Source: Palsa-504 sp963742795 (GTDB taxonomy: Bacteria > Actinomycetota > Actinomycetes > Streptosporangiales > Streptosporangiaceae). Taken from it: a stretch of 64,000 nucleotides of DNA. Position numbers and translations under genes: made by a program. The stretch lies in contig CAVUNL010000008.1 of NCBI GenBank assembly GCA_963742795.1, positions 62,001-126,000 on the forward strand, given 5' to 3'. Position 1 is the first letter of the stretch. Each line of letters begins with the position of its first letter. Shown one piece after another: positions 8,272 through 17,669 of this stretch. Below the pieces are notes generated by a model. It worked only from the letters and a program-made list of their open reading frames with translations. It had not been told where the DNA came from and ran no database searches.

Positions 8272-8763
8272 CTATGCAGTGGCGCCGTGCAGGGCGTCCT
8301 GGAGTTCTTGCTCGCCTTCCTTGGACAGGGAGGTCTTCAGCACGGTCCCGCCGTACTTGCTCATGGCCTCGACGGCCTTGTCCGGGGTGACCTTCTCCAC
8401 CATGAGGAACAGCGCGGAGGTGCCCGGCTGTAGCATGCCGCGGACCTGGTCCTGGAACTGCTTGTCGATACCGGACTTGGTGACCTTGCCCATCAGCGCG
8501 CCCAGCCCGGCCCCGATGGCCATCCCGAAGACCGGGATGAAGAACAGCAGCCCGAACAGCAGGCCCCAGAACATGCCCCAGGTCGCCCCCGCGCCGACCA
8601 GGTGATGGCGGGTGTGCACGTGGTAATCGCCAGATTTGTCCCGCACGATCACGGCGATCGCATCGGGCTCGATGATGAGGTCCTTGGCGAGCTGCCGTGC
8701 CTCGTCGGCGGCGGCCTCGGCGGTGGTCTCGTCGGGGTATCCGATCGCGATCAGGTCAGACAT
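8272..8763 (-). CDS. DUF1269 membrane protein
   Basis: A 163-residue DUF1269 protein: an N-terminal alpha/beta part (MSDLIAIGYPDETTAEAAADE), a glycine-rich double hydrophobic hairpin (about residues 56-92, GATWGMFWGLLFGLLFF and FGMAIGAGLGALMG), then an alpha/beta C-terminal part. Members are membrane-associated and often stress-induced; no reaction is known. The ATG is preceded by AAGAGGA. It overlaps the upstream small gene by 13 bp, so both are translated from one message. Confidence 0.85.
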   Translation of the reverse strand: MSDLIAIGYPDETTAEAAADEARQLAKDLIIEPDAIAVIVRDKSGDYHVHTRHHLVGAGATWGMFWGLLFGLLFFIPVFGMAIGAGLGALMGKVTKSGIDKQFQDQVRGMLQPGTSALFLMVEKVTPDKAVEAMSKYGGTVLKTSLSKEGEQELQDALHGATA

Positions 8764-9008
8764 GGCGTCCTCTTTCTTGGCCTTGGCTGGTTCAGCTGGT
8801 CAATCATCGGCGAGGTCTCTGGCGCGGCAGGTGCGGGCTGATAGGGCTGCTGCGGAGCCTGCTGCTGTTCGAGCTGGCTGAGGCGCTGGTCCTGGTCTGC
8901 CTCGGCCTGATCTCGCTGCTCCGCCTGCCGGCCCATGCTCCGTCCCGCGACGTACGCGCCGCCGCCCACCACGGCCGCACGCCGCAACGGTCGTCGTCGC
9001 CTGAACAT
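8751..9008 (-). CDS. Small basic/Gln-rich protein upstream of DUF1269
   Basis: An 85-residue protein beginning MFRRRRPLRRAAVVGGGAYVAG, a basic and then glycine-rich hydrophobic segment, followed by a charged helix (RQAEQRDQAEADQDQRLSQL) and a Gln/Pro-rich linker. This layout occurs in small actinobacterial proteins next to DUF1269 genes. Start ATG is preceded by AAGGGAGG. The 3' end overlaps the DUF1269 start by 13 bp. No enzyme function is indicated. Confidence 0.65.
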   Translation of the reverse strand: MFRRRRPLRRAAVVGGGAYVAGRSMGRQAEQRDQAEADQDQRLSQLEQQQAPQQPYQPAPAAPETSPMIDQLNQPRPRKRTPCLT

Positions 9009-9050
9009 GGGTTGCCTCCCTTGTCGCCTACTGCTCGTGCCTGGCCCGTT

Positions 9051-9410
9051 CTACGGCTCGTCGGGTAGAGACAGGCCGAGGGCCACCATGAGCTCGGGCG
9101 CGGCCGCCACTGTCTTCGGCCCGCCGACTTGCGGTGCGATGGCTATCAGCACGCCCATGAGGTCCGCCGGGGTAGCCCCGGCATTCAGCGCGTTGGCTAC
9201 CTGCCAGAGGTAGGAGGCTGGCGGGGCGTCGAGCGCTATGAGGGCGGCGATCTTGACCAGCGCGTAGCTACGGGGGTCAAGGCCGCTCCTGGTTTGCCAT
9301 TCGGCACGCAGTTCCAGGCCTTCAGCCAAGAGGTCATGTGTGCCCATGGCCAATCCGGCCAGCATCTCCCTTGTGGTGTCATCGACATCTACCTTGGATG
9401 GCGTGGTCAT
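9051..9410 (-). CDS. Carboxymuconolactone decarboxylase family protein
   Basis: A 119-residue all-helical protein with the CMD/AhpD-like pattern: MLAGLAMG..., a central SYALVKIAALIALDAPPASYL and NALNAGATPADLMGVLIAIAP. The AhpD-type redox CxxC is absent, so an alkylhydroperoxidase role is unlikely; many such proteins are uncharacterised. A ribosome site AAAGGA lies before the ATG. It belongs to the same minus-strand run as the DUF1269 genes, about 40 bp upstream of them. Confidence 0.8.
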   Translation of the reverse strand: MTTPSKVDVDDTTREMLAGLAMGTHDLLAEGLELRAEWQTRSGLDPRSYALVKIAALIALDAPPASYLWQVANALNAGATPADLMGVLIAIAPQVGGPKTVAAAPELMVALGLSLPDEP

Positions 9411-9647
9411 GATCAGGGTCCTTTCCGTCCCAGACGCGGACGGCTTGCCGCACGGGACTGCATCACCAGGTCAATGATGGCGACGTGGGGGCGGCGCTGC
9501 CTCACCCGTGGCGGATGGCTCTGCTGAGGTCAATGGTTCGCCCGCTGATCTAGGGTCGCCGCCGATACCCAGCAAGTTCGCCTCCTGCGTTCCGCAGCAC
9601 AGCGCCGATTCGCTGCCGGGAGGCTCACCATGGGGTCGCTCACCCGT

Positions 9648-9688
9648 CCCCTGGCGCGGACCGCGCACGCGGGGATCCGCGCCAGGGG
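9648..9688. terminator. Long perfect hairpin downstream of the arylsulfatase remnant
   Basis: A perfect 13-bp inverted repeat, CCCCTGGCGCGGA at 9648-9660 and its complement at 9676-9688, with a 15-nt loop. It lies 26 bp after the stop of the minus-strand arylsulfatase remnant, where a terminator would be expected; no T-tract follows. The rest of 9411-9713 shows no gene. Confidence 0.45.
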
Positions 9689-9713
9689 AGCGCAACCGGG
9701 CCGTTCCGCGAAC

Positions 9714-10150
9714 TTACTGGCGGGACATGGCCATGCGCATCTCGCTGGCGGTGTCCGTGATGAGGTCGCCGGAGAGGTCGATGATGACGGTGTGGAGGGT
9801 GCCGGTGAAGCGGAAGGGGGCGAGGTAGTCGGTGGTGACCGCGGAGCCGGGGTTGGCGCCGCAGGTGAGGCCGCCGGGGTTGAACGCGATGGGCGTGGTG
9901 AGCGGGAACTCGTTCTGGGCGATGAGCCGGCCGTCGACGTAGAGCTGGGCCATGCCCGGGGTGCCCTTGCCCTGCGCGATGTCGGGTTTGCCGGTGGGCT
10001 CGAATTCGAAGCGGAGTCGGTGCCGGCCTGCCGGGAGCCGGTCGGTGCCCGATACGCGGCTGACCGAGCGGCTGACGTAGTTGTGGGCGTAATGCAGCCG
10101 GCTGTCCTTGACGTAGAACGTCCAGCCGCCGCCGATGCTGCCCTGGCAGA
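9714..10150 (-). pseudogene. C-terminal domain of an arylsulfatase, N-terminus missing
   Basis: About 145 residues match the beta-sandwich tail of actinobacterial arylsulfatases: GGWTFYVKDSRLHYAHNY, LPAGRHRLRFEFEPTGKPDI, GKGTPGMAQLYVDG, then YLAPFRFTGTLHTVIID. The catalytic sulfatase domain with the formylglycine CxPxR site, about 600 residues, is absent; upstream of the match the frame turns into unrelated residues, and the opposite strand there carries a fragment of another gene. So a rearrangement cut the gene at about 10150. Confidence 0.8.
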
Positions 10151-10173
10151 TGGCCGACGGATCCGGAACGGTC

Positions 10174-10330
10174 CGAGTGGTCCTAGCCCTTCCTTCCTGG
10201 GAGGACTCCCTGCGGACAAGCCTGGACGATCTCATCGAGTCCGCTTCCCGCTCTGCCATGGTGCTGCTGCGGGCACGGACCCTGCTCACTAGCCTGCTGA
10301 ACACGGCGCCCCCCATCGATCGCGTGGCGG
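10174..10330 (+). pseudogene. DUF2254-like fragment
   Basis: A plus-strand stretch of about 50 residues beginning near LALPSWEDSLRTSLDDLIESAS and followed by a helix with RARTLLTSLL resembles the cytoplasmic C-terminal part of DUF2254 membrane proteins (the SW-x-x-x-L/V-x-x-x-L-D-x-I pattern). The membrane part and a start are missing. It abuts, head to tail, the arylsulfatase remnant on the other strand. Confidence 0.35.
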
Positions 10331-10412
10331 CTCGGGTACGTCCAAGATCTGATGACCGGCAACTTCCCGCTGCTCTGGCAACACGCAGGCGGGAAGACCC
10401 AGGATGAGGACC

Positions 10413-10691
10413 TCAGCTTCCGGCGCTGTCGCCATTCAGGCCAGGAAGCGGCCCGAGGTGCTTGTCATACGCCTCCAGGGCCGCCTCTAGCGGGAGCGGC
10501 CCGCGGAGCCGCTGAAGCTGCGGCGGGACCTCGGAGTAATCCGCGTATGGATTATCGCCGCAGCCAGGGCAGATGAGCTCGAACACGCCGGTGTAGCCCC
10601 CCTGGGCGCGGCCGTCCACGATGCGGACCGGCTGGCGGCGCACGAATGCGGTCCTGCCGTGGCCGGGCTCTCCGGCAAGCGGGAATACCAT
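10413..10691 (-). CDS. Conserved hypothetical protein
   Basis: About 92 residues beginning MVFPLAGEPGHGRTAFVRR, with a short Cys pair (LICPGCG) in the middle and a conserved-looking acidic helix LEAALEAYDKHLG at the end. The good codon bias ends near residue 1 of this frame, although the frame is open 42 codons further upstream, so the start is uncertain. I do not recognise the family. Confidence 0.5.
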   Translation of the reverse strand: MVFPLAGEPGHGRTAFVRRQPVRIVDGRAQGGYTGVFELICPGCGDNPYADYSEVPPQLQRLRGPLPLEAALEAYDKHLGPLPGLNGDSAGS

Positions 10692-10817
10692 CCCGACGCT
10701 AGGCCCCAGGCGCAGCCACGGGTCACGCCGAGCGTGCAGTCGCGACGCGGGGACGCCGGCCGGGCGGACAGCGGGTCCGGTACCGGTCACGATGTCAGGG
10801 TCACCAGGACAGCTCAC

Positions 10818-11157
10818 TCAACTCACCGCCAGACGATAATTGTCGCGCTGCTGGGGGCTGGAGCAGCATGTTCTCACCTGACGATACATGCAGGCGCTGC
10901 ACGACGAAATGTCCAGCCGAGTTGGACCAGGCCTGGTGAAGCATTTGTTCCCGGCCGTTTGCCTTAGCGTCGGGTGACGTTCCGACAGTCGGGTGTCGTC
11001 CCCGAACCCGCCGGGGTCTCGGCAGGTTTGCCCAGGTATCTTCACGGGCAATCTGTCTGGATGCAAAGCCACGGTCAAACGTAAGCTAGTTGGTAACACT
11101 CGTACGACGCTGCTCTAGACCCCGGCAGTGCAGGTAACCGCTTTGTCTGGAGACAAG
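10818..11157. other. Intergenic region upstream of the LuxR regulator
   Basis: No gene. It must hold the promoter of the LuxR-type gene; lower GC at 11060-11100 fits that, but I cannot place a promoter with confidence. The last 15 bases contain the ribosome site TGGAGA. Confidence 0.4.
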
Positions 11158-13536
11158 GTGAGCAGTGCAGAACCGCGGGTCGTTAACGGCGAGTGTCCAG
11201 TCGGCCACGTGAGTGCTGTCCGGGCCGGTGCCGGGCAACCGGGCGTTTCCCGGGCTGGCGTTCCGGCAGAACCTCCTATCCCGGCCGTTGCTCCGTCGGT
11301 GCCCCGGCGGGCGAGTGGCGGCGCGCTGATCGAGACCAAGCTGCACGCGCCCGCGCTTCGTCAGGAGTGGGTGCAGCGCGAGGACCTCGTCGGCCATCTG
11401 GCGGGATGCTCGTCGTCCAGGCTGGTGCTGGTGGCCGCGCCTGCGGGTTCGGGCAAGACCATTGCGGTGGCTCAGTGGGCGGCCAGCATGATCGAGAACC
11501 GGCCATTTGCCTGGGTCTCCCTTGACCGCGGCGACGATGACCCGGCCCGGCTGTGGTTGCACGTCGTGTCGGCTGTGCAGCGGGCCTGCCCGCAGTTCGG
11601 CGGCGAAGACATCCTGCGGGCCCTTCATTCCCCGGCACCGGACATCTCGGGGACGGTGCTGCCGGGCCTGGCCAACAAGCTAGCCGAGCTCCCGGCCCCG
11701 GTTGTTCTCGTGCTGGACGACTATCACGTGATCAGCGATCACTTCTGCCACGACCAGGTCGCTTCCTTGCTGCCGCGCCTCCCGGCCGGGGTCCAGCTCG
11801 TGCTGGTGACCCGCGCCGACCCGCCGCTGTCGCTGGCCCGGCTGCGGGCCGCCGGGGAGCTAGCCGAGGTCCGGACGCATGAGCTGCGGTTCACGGCCGC
11901 GCAGGCCACCGCACTGGTGCGGACGGTCGCTGCGGTCGATCTGCCCGGGCCCGACCTGGCCGAACTCGTCGAACGCACCGAGGGATGGCCCGCAGGCATC
12001 TACCTGGCGGCGCTTTCGCTGCGCGGGCATCCTTCGCCCGCTGCCTTCGTCCGCCAGTTCACCGGCGACAACCGGTTCATCGTCGAGTTCCTGGCCCAAG
12101 AGGTGCTGAACCGCCAGCCCGCCGAGATCCGGCGGTTCCTGACCCGGACCGCCGTCTTGGGCCGGTTCTGCGCACCGCTGTGCGACGCGGTCACCGGCTC
12201 GGCCAGCGCGGCGGAGATTATCGAGATCATCGAGCGTGACAACCTTTTCCTCGTGCCACTCGACGACCACCGGGGGTGGTACCGCTTCCACCACCTGTTC
12301 GCGCAAGTGCTGCTCAGCCAGCTCGCCAGGACCGAGCCCGCCATCGTGCCGGTGCTGCACCGGCGCGCGAGCGCCTGGCACCAGCAGTCAGGCTCAGCTG
12401 AGGAGGCGATCGATCACGCCCTGGCCGCCGGTGACGTGGCCGCAGCGGTCGACCTCATCGCGGCTCACTGGCCCGCCTACATGGATATCGGCCGGGTCGG
12501 CACGGTCCGCGGCTGGCTGCGCGGGCTCGGCGATGACCAGATAAGCGCCGACCCCGTGGCGGCGCACTGCGCGGCGTGGTGCGCGGCCCTCGCCGGTGAC
12601 CGGCAGTCGGTGCGGCGCTGGCTCCCGGTGCTCGAGTCAGCTGACGATAACGGCTCGCTTCCTGATGGCATCCGGTCGCCGAGGTCCTCTGCCGCGCTGC
12701 TGCGGGGTTCCTTCGGATTCGACGGTGTCGAGGTGATGCGCGACGCGGCGCGCATGGCGGCCGACCTGGAAAGCGACCCCCAGTCGCCCTGGTATGCGCT
12801 GGCCAGGAATGCGCTGGGTTCAGCGCTTTACCTGTCCGGTGAGCCGGACGCGGCGGCTGTGCCGCTGACAGAAGCGCTCGCCAGCGCTGCGTCGATCAGC
12901 GCGGCGCGGGTAGCGGCCCTTTCCCTGCTGGCCGTGGTGCGGGTCGAGCAAGGGCAGGCCGGGCAGGCGCAAGAGCTTGTCCGTACCGCTCGCCAGCTGG
13001 TGGGAGACAGCGATCTCGCCGAAACCCAGCAGGGGTCTAGCGTCCGCACGGCCACGGGCGCCGTCTACGCGGCTCAGGGACGGATCGCGGAGGCGCGCAC
13101 CGAGTTTGAGCACGCCCTCCGGATCCGCCGGCAATGGCTCGGGATCACCCCCTGGCCGGTCATTGACAGCTTGATCAGGCTGGCGGCGGTGCTCGACGAC
13201 CTAGGCGAGCGTCCCGCGGCGGCCGCGCTCGCTGGCGAGGCCAGGCAACTGCTGACCGCATGCCCGGACGGTGCGCAGGCTCAGTGGGACCGGCTGTACC
13301 GTCTCCAACGGCAGCTCACCCGCACCCGGCCGGGTGCGGCGGGCGAACCCCTCACCGAGCGTGAAGTGACCGTGCTGAGGCTGCTCCGGGGCACCTTGTC
13401 GCTGCGCGAGATCGGCCAGGAACTTTATCTGTCACCGAACACGGTCAAGACCCACACCCGGGCCGCTTACCGGAAACTGGGCGTTTCCACCCGTGAGGAT
13501 GCCATCGCCAGAGCGCAGGAAACCGGCGTCCTGTAA
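11158..13536 (+). CDS. MalT-type LuxR family transcriptional activator with STAND ATPase
   Basis: A 792-residue regulator of the MalT/LAL type. In order: P-loop APAGSGKT (about residue 95), Walker B VVLVLDDYHV (about 185), winged-helix region with GWYRFHHLFAQVL (about 385-400), a long TPR-like sensor region (about 420-710), and a C-terminal LuxR HTH (LTEREVTVLRLL to YRKLGVSTRED). Such proteins bind ATP and an inducer, oligomerise and activate transcription. The GTG at 11158 is preceded by TGGAGA and is preferred over an upstream GTG at 11128. It is followed on the same strand by a second LuxR/ATPase gene. Confidence 0.9.
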   Translation: MSSAEPRVVNGECPVGHVSAVRAGAGQPGVSRAGVPAEPPIPAVAPSVPRRASGGALIETKLHAPALRQEWVQREDLVGHLAGCSSSRLVLVAAPAGSGKTIAVAQWAASMIENRPFAWVSLDRGDDDPARLWLHVVSAVQRACPQFGGEDILRALHSPAPDISGTVLPGLANKLAELPAPVVLVLDDYHVISDHFCHDQVASLLPRLPAGVQLVLVTRADPPLSLARLRAAGELAEVRTHELRFTAAQATALVRTVAAVDLPGPDLAELVERTEGWPAGIYLAALSLRGHPSPAAFVRQFTGDNRFIVEFLAQEVLNRQPAEIRRFLTRTAVLGRFCAPLCDAVTGSASAAEIIEIIERDNLFLVPLDDHRGWYRFHHLFAQVLLSQLARTEPAIVPVLHRRASAWHQQSGSAEEAIDHALAAGDVAAAVDLIAAHWPAYMDIGRVGTVRGWLRGLGDDQISADPVAAHCAAWCAALAGDRQSVRRWLPVLESADDNGSLPDGIRSPRSSAALLRGSFGFDGVEVMRDAARMAADLESDPQSPWYALARNALGSALYLSGEPDAAAVPLTEALASAASISAARVAALSLLAVVRVEQGQAGQAQELVRTARQLVGDSDLAETQQGSSVRTATGAVYAAQGRIAEARTEFEHALRIRRQWLGITPWPVIDSLIRLAAVLDDLGERPAAAALAGEARQLLTACPDGAQAQWDRLYRLQRQLTRTRPGAAGEPLTEREVTVLRLLRGTLSLREIGQELYLSPNTVKTHTRAAYRKLGVSTREDAIARAQETGVL

Positions 13537-13601
13537 CGGTCCCTGTCCCGGCTGCGGGCGCGAGGCTAACCTGGTACCCCAGGGTGTCAAGGGGAGGCCG
13601 T

Positions 13602-15270
13602 GTGAGCGCTCACGCCCAGCAGGGCCGCGCCCCCGAGCTGACCGACCGGCACACCGAACGCCGGGTCCTGGACCGGTTCCTCGGCGGCGTACGCGGGGGC
13701 GAAGGCCGCGCCCTGGTCGTGCGGCGACCCGGGCGTGGGCAAGACCGTCCTACTGGAGTACCTGGCCGGTCGCGCGGCGGAGTGCCGGGTGGCGCGCGCG
13801 GTCGGCGTGCAGTCGGAGATGGAGCTGGCCTTCGCCGGGCTGCACCAGCTGTGCGCTCCGCTGCTGGATCGCGCCGGGCGCCTGCCGGAGCCGCAGCACG
13901 AGGCGCTGCGGACCGTGTTCGGCCTCAGCGCCGGCCTGCCGCCCGACCAGTTCCTGGTCGGCCTGGCCGTGCTGGGGTTGCTATCGGAGGCGGCCGGGGA
14001 CCGCCCGCTGATCTGCGTCGTCGACGACCAGCAGTGGCTGGACCAGGCCTCGGCCCGGGCGCTGGGGTTCGCCGCCCGGCGGCTGGCCGCCGACCCGGTG
14101 GGCATGGTCTTCGCGACCCGGGTCCCGGGCCAGGACGTAGCGGGCCTGCCCGAGCTGGCCGTCGGCGGGCTGGCCGACAGCGACGCGCGGATCCTGCTGG
14201 ACTCGGTGCTGACCGGCCCGCTGGACGCGCGGGTCCGCGACCAGATCATCGCCGACACCCACGGCAACCCGCTGGCCCTCCTGGAGCTGCCCCGCGGCCT
14301 GACCGCGGCCCAGCTGGCGGGCGGGTTCGGGCTCAGCGGCGGGGTCCCGCTGGCCGGACGGATCGAGGACAGCTTCGGACGTCAGATCGAGGCGCTGCCG
14401 GACCCGGCCCGGCGGCTGCTGCAGCTGGCCGCGGCCGACCCGTCCGGCGACGCGGCGCTGGTATGGCGGGCGGCCGGGCGGCTGGGCATCTCGCCCGAGG
14501 CGGCGACGCCGGCGACCGAGGCGGGGCTGGCGGAGTTCGGCGGCCGGGCGCGGTTCCGGCATCCGCTGGTGCGCTCGGCGGCCTACCGGTCGGCGTCGGA
14601 CTCCGAGCGGCGGGAAACCCACGCCGCCCTGGCCGAGGCCACCGACCCCGCGGTCGACCCCGACCGGCGCGCCTGGCACCTGGCCCAGGCCGTCGCCGGG
14701 TCCGACGAGCAGGTGGCGGCCGAGCTGGAGCGGTCGGCGGCCCGCGCCCAGGCCCGGGGCGGGATCGCCGCGGCCGCGGCGTTCCTGGAGCGCGCCACCC
14801 TGCTGACCCCCGACCCGAACACCCGGGCCCGGCGCGCCCTGGCCGCGGCGCAGGCCAAGCACCTGGCCGGCGCGCAGGCCGCGGCGCTGACCCTGGTCGC
14901 CGCGGCCGAGGCCGGGCCCCTGAGCGACCTGCAGCGGGCCCAGGCCGACCGGCTGCGCCTCGCCCACGAGATGCTCACCGACATGGGCGTGACGGCGTTC
15001 GCCGAACGCGCCCGGGGCGAGCTGGCCGCCACCGGCGAGACCGTCCGCAAGCGTACGGCCGAAACGGTCAGCGAGCTCACCGCGCAGGAGGCGCACGTCG
15101 CCCGGCTGGCCGTCGCGGGCCGCACCAACGCCGAGATTGCCGCGCAGCTGTTCATCAGCGCCCGCACCGTCGAATGGCACCTGCGCAAGGTGTTCACCAA
15201 GCTCGGCATCGGCTCCCGTCGCGAGCTGAGCCGCGCCCTGACCACCCTCGAGCCGTTCAGGGCTCCTTGA
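13602..15270 (+). pseudogene. LuxR family ATPase regulator, frameshift just before the P-loop
   Basis: A shorter AAA-type LuxR regulator. The first 40 residues (APELTDRHTERRVLDRFLGG then GRALVVR) are read in the frame of the GTG at 13602, which has AAGGGGAGG before it. At about 13722 the family sequence jumps to another frame and continues with DPGVGKTVLLEYLAG (P-loop), VVDDQQWLD (Walker B), helical repeats, and a C-terminal HTH (LTAQEAHVARLAVAGRTNAE through VFTKLGIGSRREL). The break fits loss of two bases in a G/C run. If the shift is a sequencing error, the intact protein would have about 556 residues. Its end overlaps the convergent sensor-like gene by 14 bp. Confidence 0.75.
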
Positions 15271-16480
15271 TCCACACCGACAGGTGGTCGGGCTCGAGCG
15301 CGGCGTGCACCGCGTTCGACAGTTCGTCGCGGACGGTGCCCAGGTCCACGGCGTCCTGCAGGCGCGCCGCGAACGCGGTGACGATCTGGTCGGCGTTGTA
15401 CCGGGCCCGGTTGAACCGCCGGTCCACCACCCGCTGCACCCGGCGGCGCAGCGGGTGGAACAGCGCCGCCACGATCAGCGTCGAGCCCGCCACCACGGCC
15501 GGCGAGGACGACGGCCGGACCAGGCTGGCCAGCAGCACCAGGCCCAGGTACACGCCGACCAGGAGCCCGGTGACGATGGCGTAGGCCAGCGTCCGGCTGA
15601 AGATCCGGTCGATGTCGTACAGCCGGTACTTCACGATCCCCACGCCGATTGCGGCCGGCAGCATGGCCGCGCCCAGGTCGGCGGCGTCCTGGACGGCCTG
15701 CGCGGCCTGTGAGGAGTAGTTCCCGGCGAAGATCGTGATCGCGGTGGCCACCACGCAGCACGCCGCCCCGCCGATCAGCCACTTCAGCTGCTGGTGCTGG
15801 TTCCCGGTGGAGCGCCGGTACCGTCCCACCTGGCGGCCCATGATGATCGCCCAGCACACCAGGATCAGCGCGTCAGCGGTCCAGCCCAGCGGACCCAGGA
15901 TCCCGCCCGCGGCCGGCACCGCCAGCGGCGCGCCGGACGGCCCGATCCTCAGCGGGTGCCGCGAGATGGCCAGCGCCTGCCCAGCCACCAGCGTCGCGGT
16001 GAACATGGCCGAGGCGGCCAGGAACACCCACAGCAGCCAGCGCCATCGCAGCGGCAGCGACCGCCCGTCCGGGAACAGCAGCACGGTCAGCGCGGCCAGC
16101 ACCGCGATGCCGAACTCCCCGGATTCCAGCACCACCGCCACCGGCCCGAAGGGCAGCGTCCCGCGGTGAATCCGGTAGTCGAGCACCGAGTACAGCAGCG
16201 CGATGCCGACCACCGGCGTCAGCAGCGACCAGCCGAGCAGCAGCCAGCCGATCGGGCTGGCGGGCTGGCGCCTGGCCACCACGAAGCCCACTACCAGGCA
16301 GACCAGGGCCGCCACCGTGCCGCCCGCCCCGTACGCGGCCCGCTGATAGTCCCGGGTCAGCGGAAGCAGCACCCCGCACACCCCGAACATGACCACCGTC
16401 AGCCCCGCGGCCACCAGCGCCACGCGGCCAGACGCGGAAGAGGCCCCGCCGAACCGTCCCGCGGTGGCCTCGGCCGCCAT
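15257..16480 (-). CDS. Seven-helix membrane protein resembling a histidine-kinase sensor region
   Basis: A 407-residue protein with about eight hydrophobic helices in the first 300 residues (starting VALVAAGLTVVMFGVCGVLL) and a C-terminal cytoplasmic part (RRRVQRVVDRRFNRARYNAD, then an amphipathic region to DHLSVWIKEP). This is the N-terminal architecture of several actinobacterial sensor kinases (the FNRxRY segment precedes a GAF/kinase part), but no dimerisation histidine or ATPase domain follows. Start ATG at 16480 has GGAGG at the right distance. It may be a stand-alone sensor or a signal-binding partner. Confidence 0.7.
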   Translation of the reverse strand: MAAEATAGRFGGASSASGRVALVAAGLTVVMFGVCGVLLPLTRDYQRAAYGAGGTVAALVCLVVGFVVARRQPASPIGWLLLGWSLLTPVVGIALLYSVLDYRIHRGTLPFGPVAVVLESGEFGIAVLAALTVLLFPDGRSLPLRWRWLLWVFLAASAMFTATLVAGQALAISRHPLRIGPSGAPLAVPAAGGILGPLGWTADALILVCWAIIMGRQVGRYRRSTGNQHQQLKWLIGGAACCVVATAITIFAGNYSSQAAQAVQDAADLGAAMLPAAIGVGIVKYRLYDIDRIFSRTLAYAIVTGLLVGVYLGLVLLASLVRPSSSPAVVAGSTLIVAALFHPLRRRVQRVVDRRFNRARYNADQIVTAFAARLQDAVDLGTVRDELSNAVHAALEPDHLSVWIKEP

Positions 16481-16589
16481 AGCGCCTCCGGAGTCCAGGC
16501 TGACCCCCGGTTCCAGCTTAGAGACAACACGCCGCCAGACCCAGCCCGCTGAGCTAGCCGAACCCCCGTCGCGTACCGTGGCCAGGGTG

Positions 16590-17642
16590 ATGGCTGACCA
16601 GACCCCACGGCTGACCTCGCTCTCGCCCGGCGCCGGCTGTGCCTGCAAGCTGCCGCTGGCCAAGCTCGAGGCCATGTTCGCGTCGATGCCCCCAGCAGCC
16701 TCGGCCCACGGCGACCTGCTCATCGGCGCCGCCGAAGCCGACGACGCGGCCGTGCTGCGCCTGGACGACGAGCGCGCGCTGGTCCTGACCACCGACTTCT
16801 TCACCCCGATCGTCGATGACCCGGGGGACTGGGGCCGGATCGCGGCCGCCAACGCGCTGTCCGACGTGTACGCCATGGGCGGCCGGCCGCTGTTCGCGGT
16901 CAACCTGGCCGCCTGGCCGGCCGACAGCCTGGACATCGCCCTGCTCGGCCAGGTCCTCCAGGGCGGCGCCCTGGTCGCCGCCGAGGCCGGCTGCGTGATC
17001 GCCGGCGGGCACACCATCGACGACCCGGTGCCCAAGTACGGCCTGGCCGTGGTCGGCCTGGCTGACCCGGATCGCCTGATGACGATCGACTGTGCCGCGC
17101 CCGGCGACCGGCTGGTCCTGACCAAGCCGGTCGGCACCGGCGTGATCGCCACCGCCCTCAAGCGCGGCACCCCGCCCCCCGAGGTGGTCCAGACCGCCGT
17201 CGCCTCGATGACCCAGCTCAACGCCGCCGCCAGCCAGGCTGCCCTGGCTGCGGGCGTGACCGCCGCCACCGACGTCACCGGCTTCGGCCTGCTCGGCCAC
17301 CTGCACCGCATGCTCACCGCCAGCGGCGCCGCCGCCGCCGTCACGGCCGCCGCCGTCCCGCTCCTGCCCGCCGCCGCCGGCCTGGCCGCCGCGGGCTTCG
17401 TCTCCGGCGGGACCCGCGCCAACACCGCCCGCATCAGCCCCTTCACGAACCTCGACCCCGCCATCCCCGCCGAACTGGCCGTCCTGCTCTACGACGCCCA
17501 GACCTCCGGCGGCCTCCTCCTGGCCACCCCGGCCGCCACAACCGGCCCGCTCCTCGCCGACCTCCAGGCCCGCGGCCTGCCCGCCGCCCTGATCGGCGAG
17601 GTCGTCAGCGGCGAGCCCGGTCACATCGACGTGCTCCGCTAA
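16590..17642 (+). CDS. selD: Selenide, water dikinase (selenophosphate synthetase)
   Basis: Makes selenophosphate from selenide and ATP, the selenium donor for selenocysteine and selenouridine. The N-terminus has the family's active motif GAGCACK with Cys17 and Lys20 at the same numbering as the Escherichia coli enzyme. Also visible are DDAAVLRLDDERALVLTTDF, the ATP-binding loop region ANALSDVYAMGG, AGGHTIDD, and the C-terminal TSGGLLLA. At 350 residues it is full length. Start is the ATG at 16590; a GTG just before it is an alternative. No selA, selB or tRNA-Sec is visible in this window. Confidence 0.9.
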   Translation: MADQTPRLTSLSPGAGCACKLPLAKLEAMFASMPPAASAHGDLLIGAAEADDAAVLRLDDERALVLTTDFFTPIVDDPGDWGRIAAANALSDVYAMGGRPLFAVNLAAWPADSLDIALLGQVLQGGALVAAEAGCVIAGGHTIDDPVPKYGLAVVGLADPDRLMTIDCAAPGDRLVLTKPVGTGVIATALKRGTPPPEVVQTAVASMTQLNAAASQAALAAGVTAATDVTGFGLLGHLHRMLTASGAAAAVTAAAVPLLPAAAGLAAAGFVSGGTRANTARISPFTNLDPAIPAELAVLLYDAQTSGGLLLATPAATTGPLLADLQARGLPAALIGEVVSGEPGHIDVLR

Positions 17643-17669
17643 CCGCTTCTCCCCGGATACGGTGTGCGG

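Noticed and set aside
11158..15270. Biosynthetic gene cluster, because of two LAL-type regulators side by side
   Set aside because: No polyketide synthase, peptide synthetase or tailoring genes are near; the neighbours are ordinary chromosomal genes.
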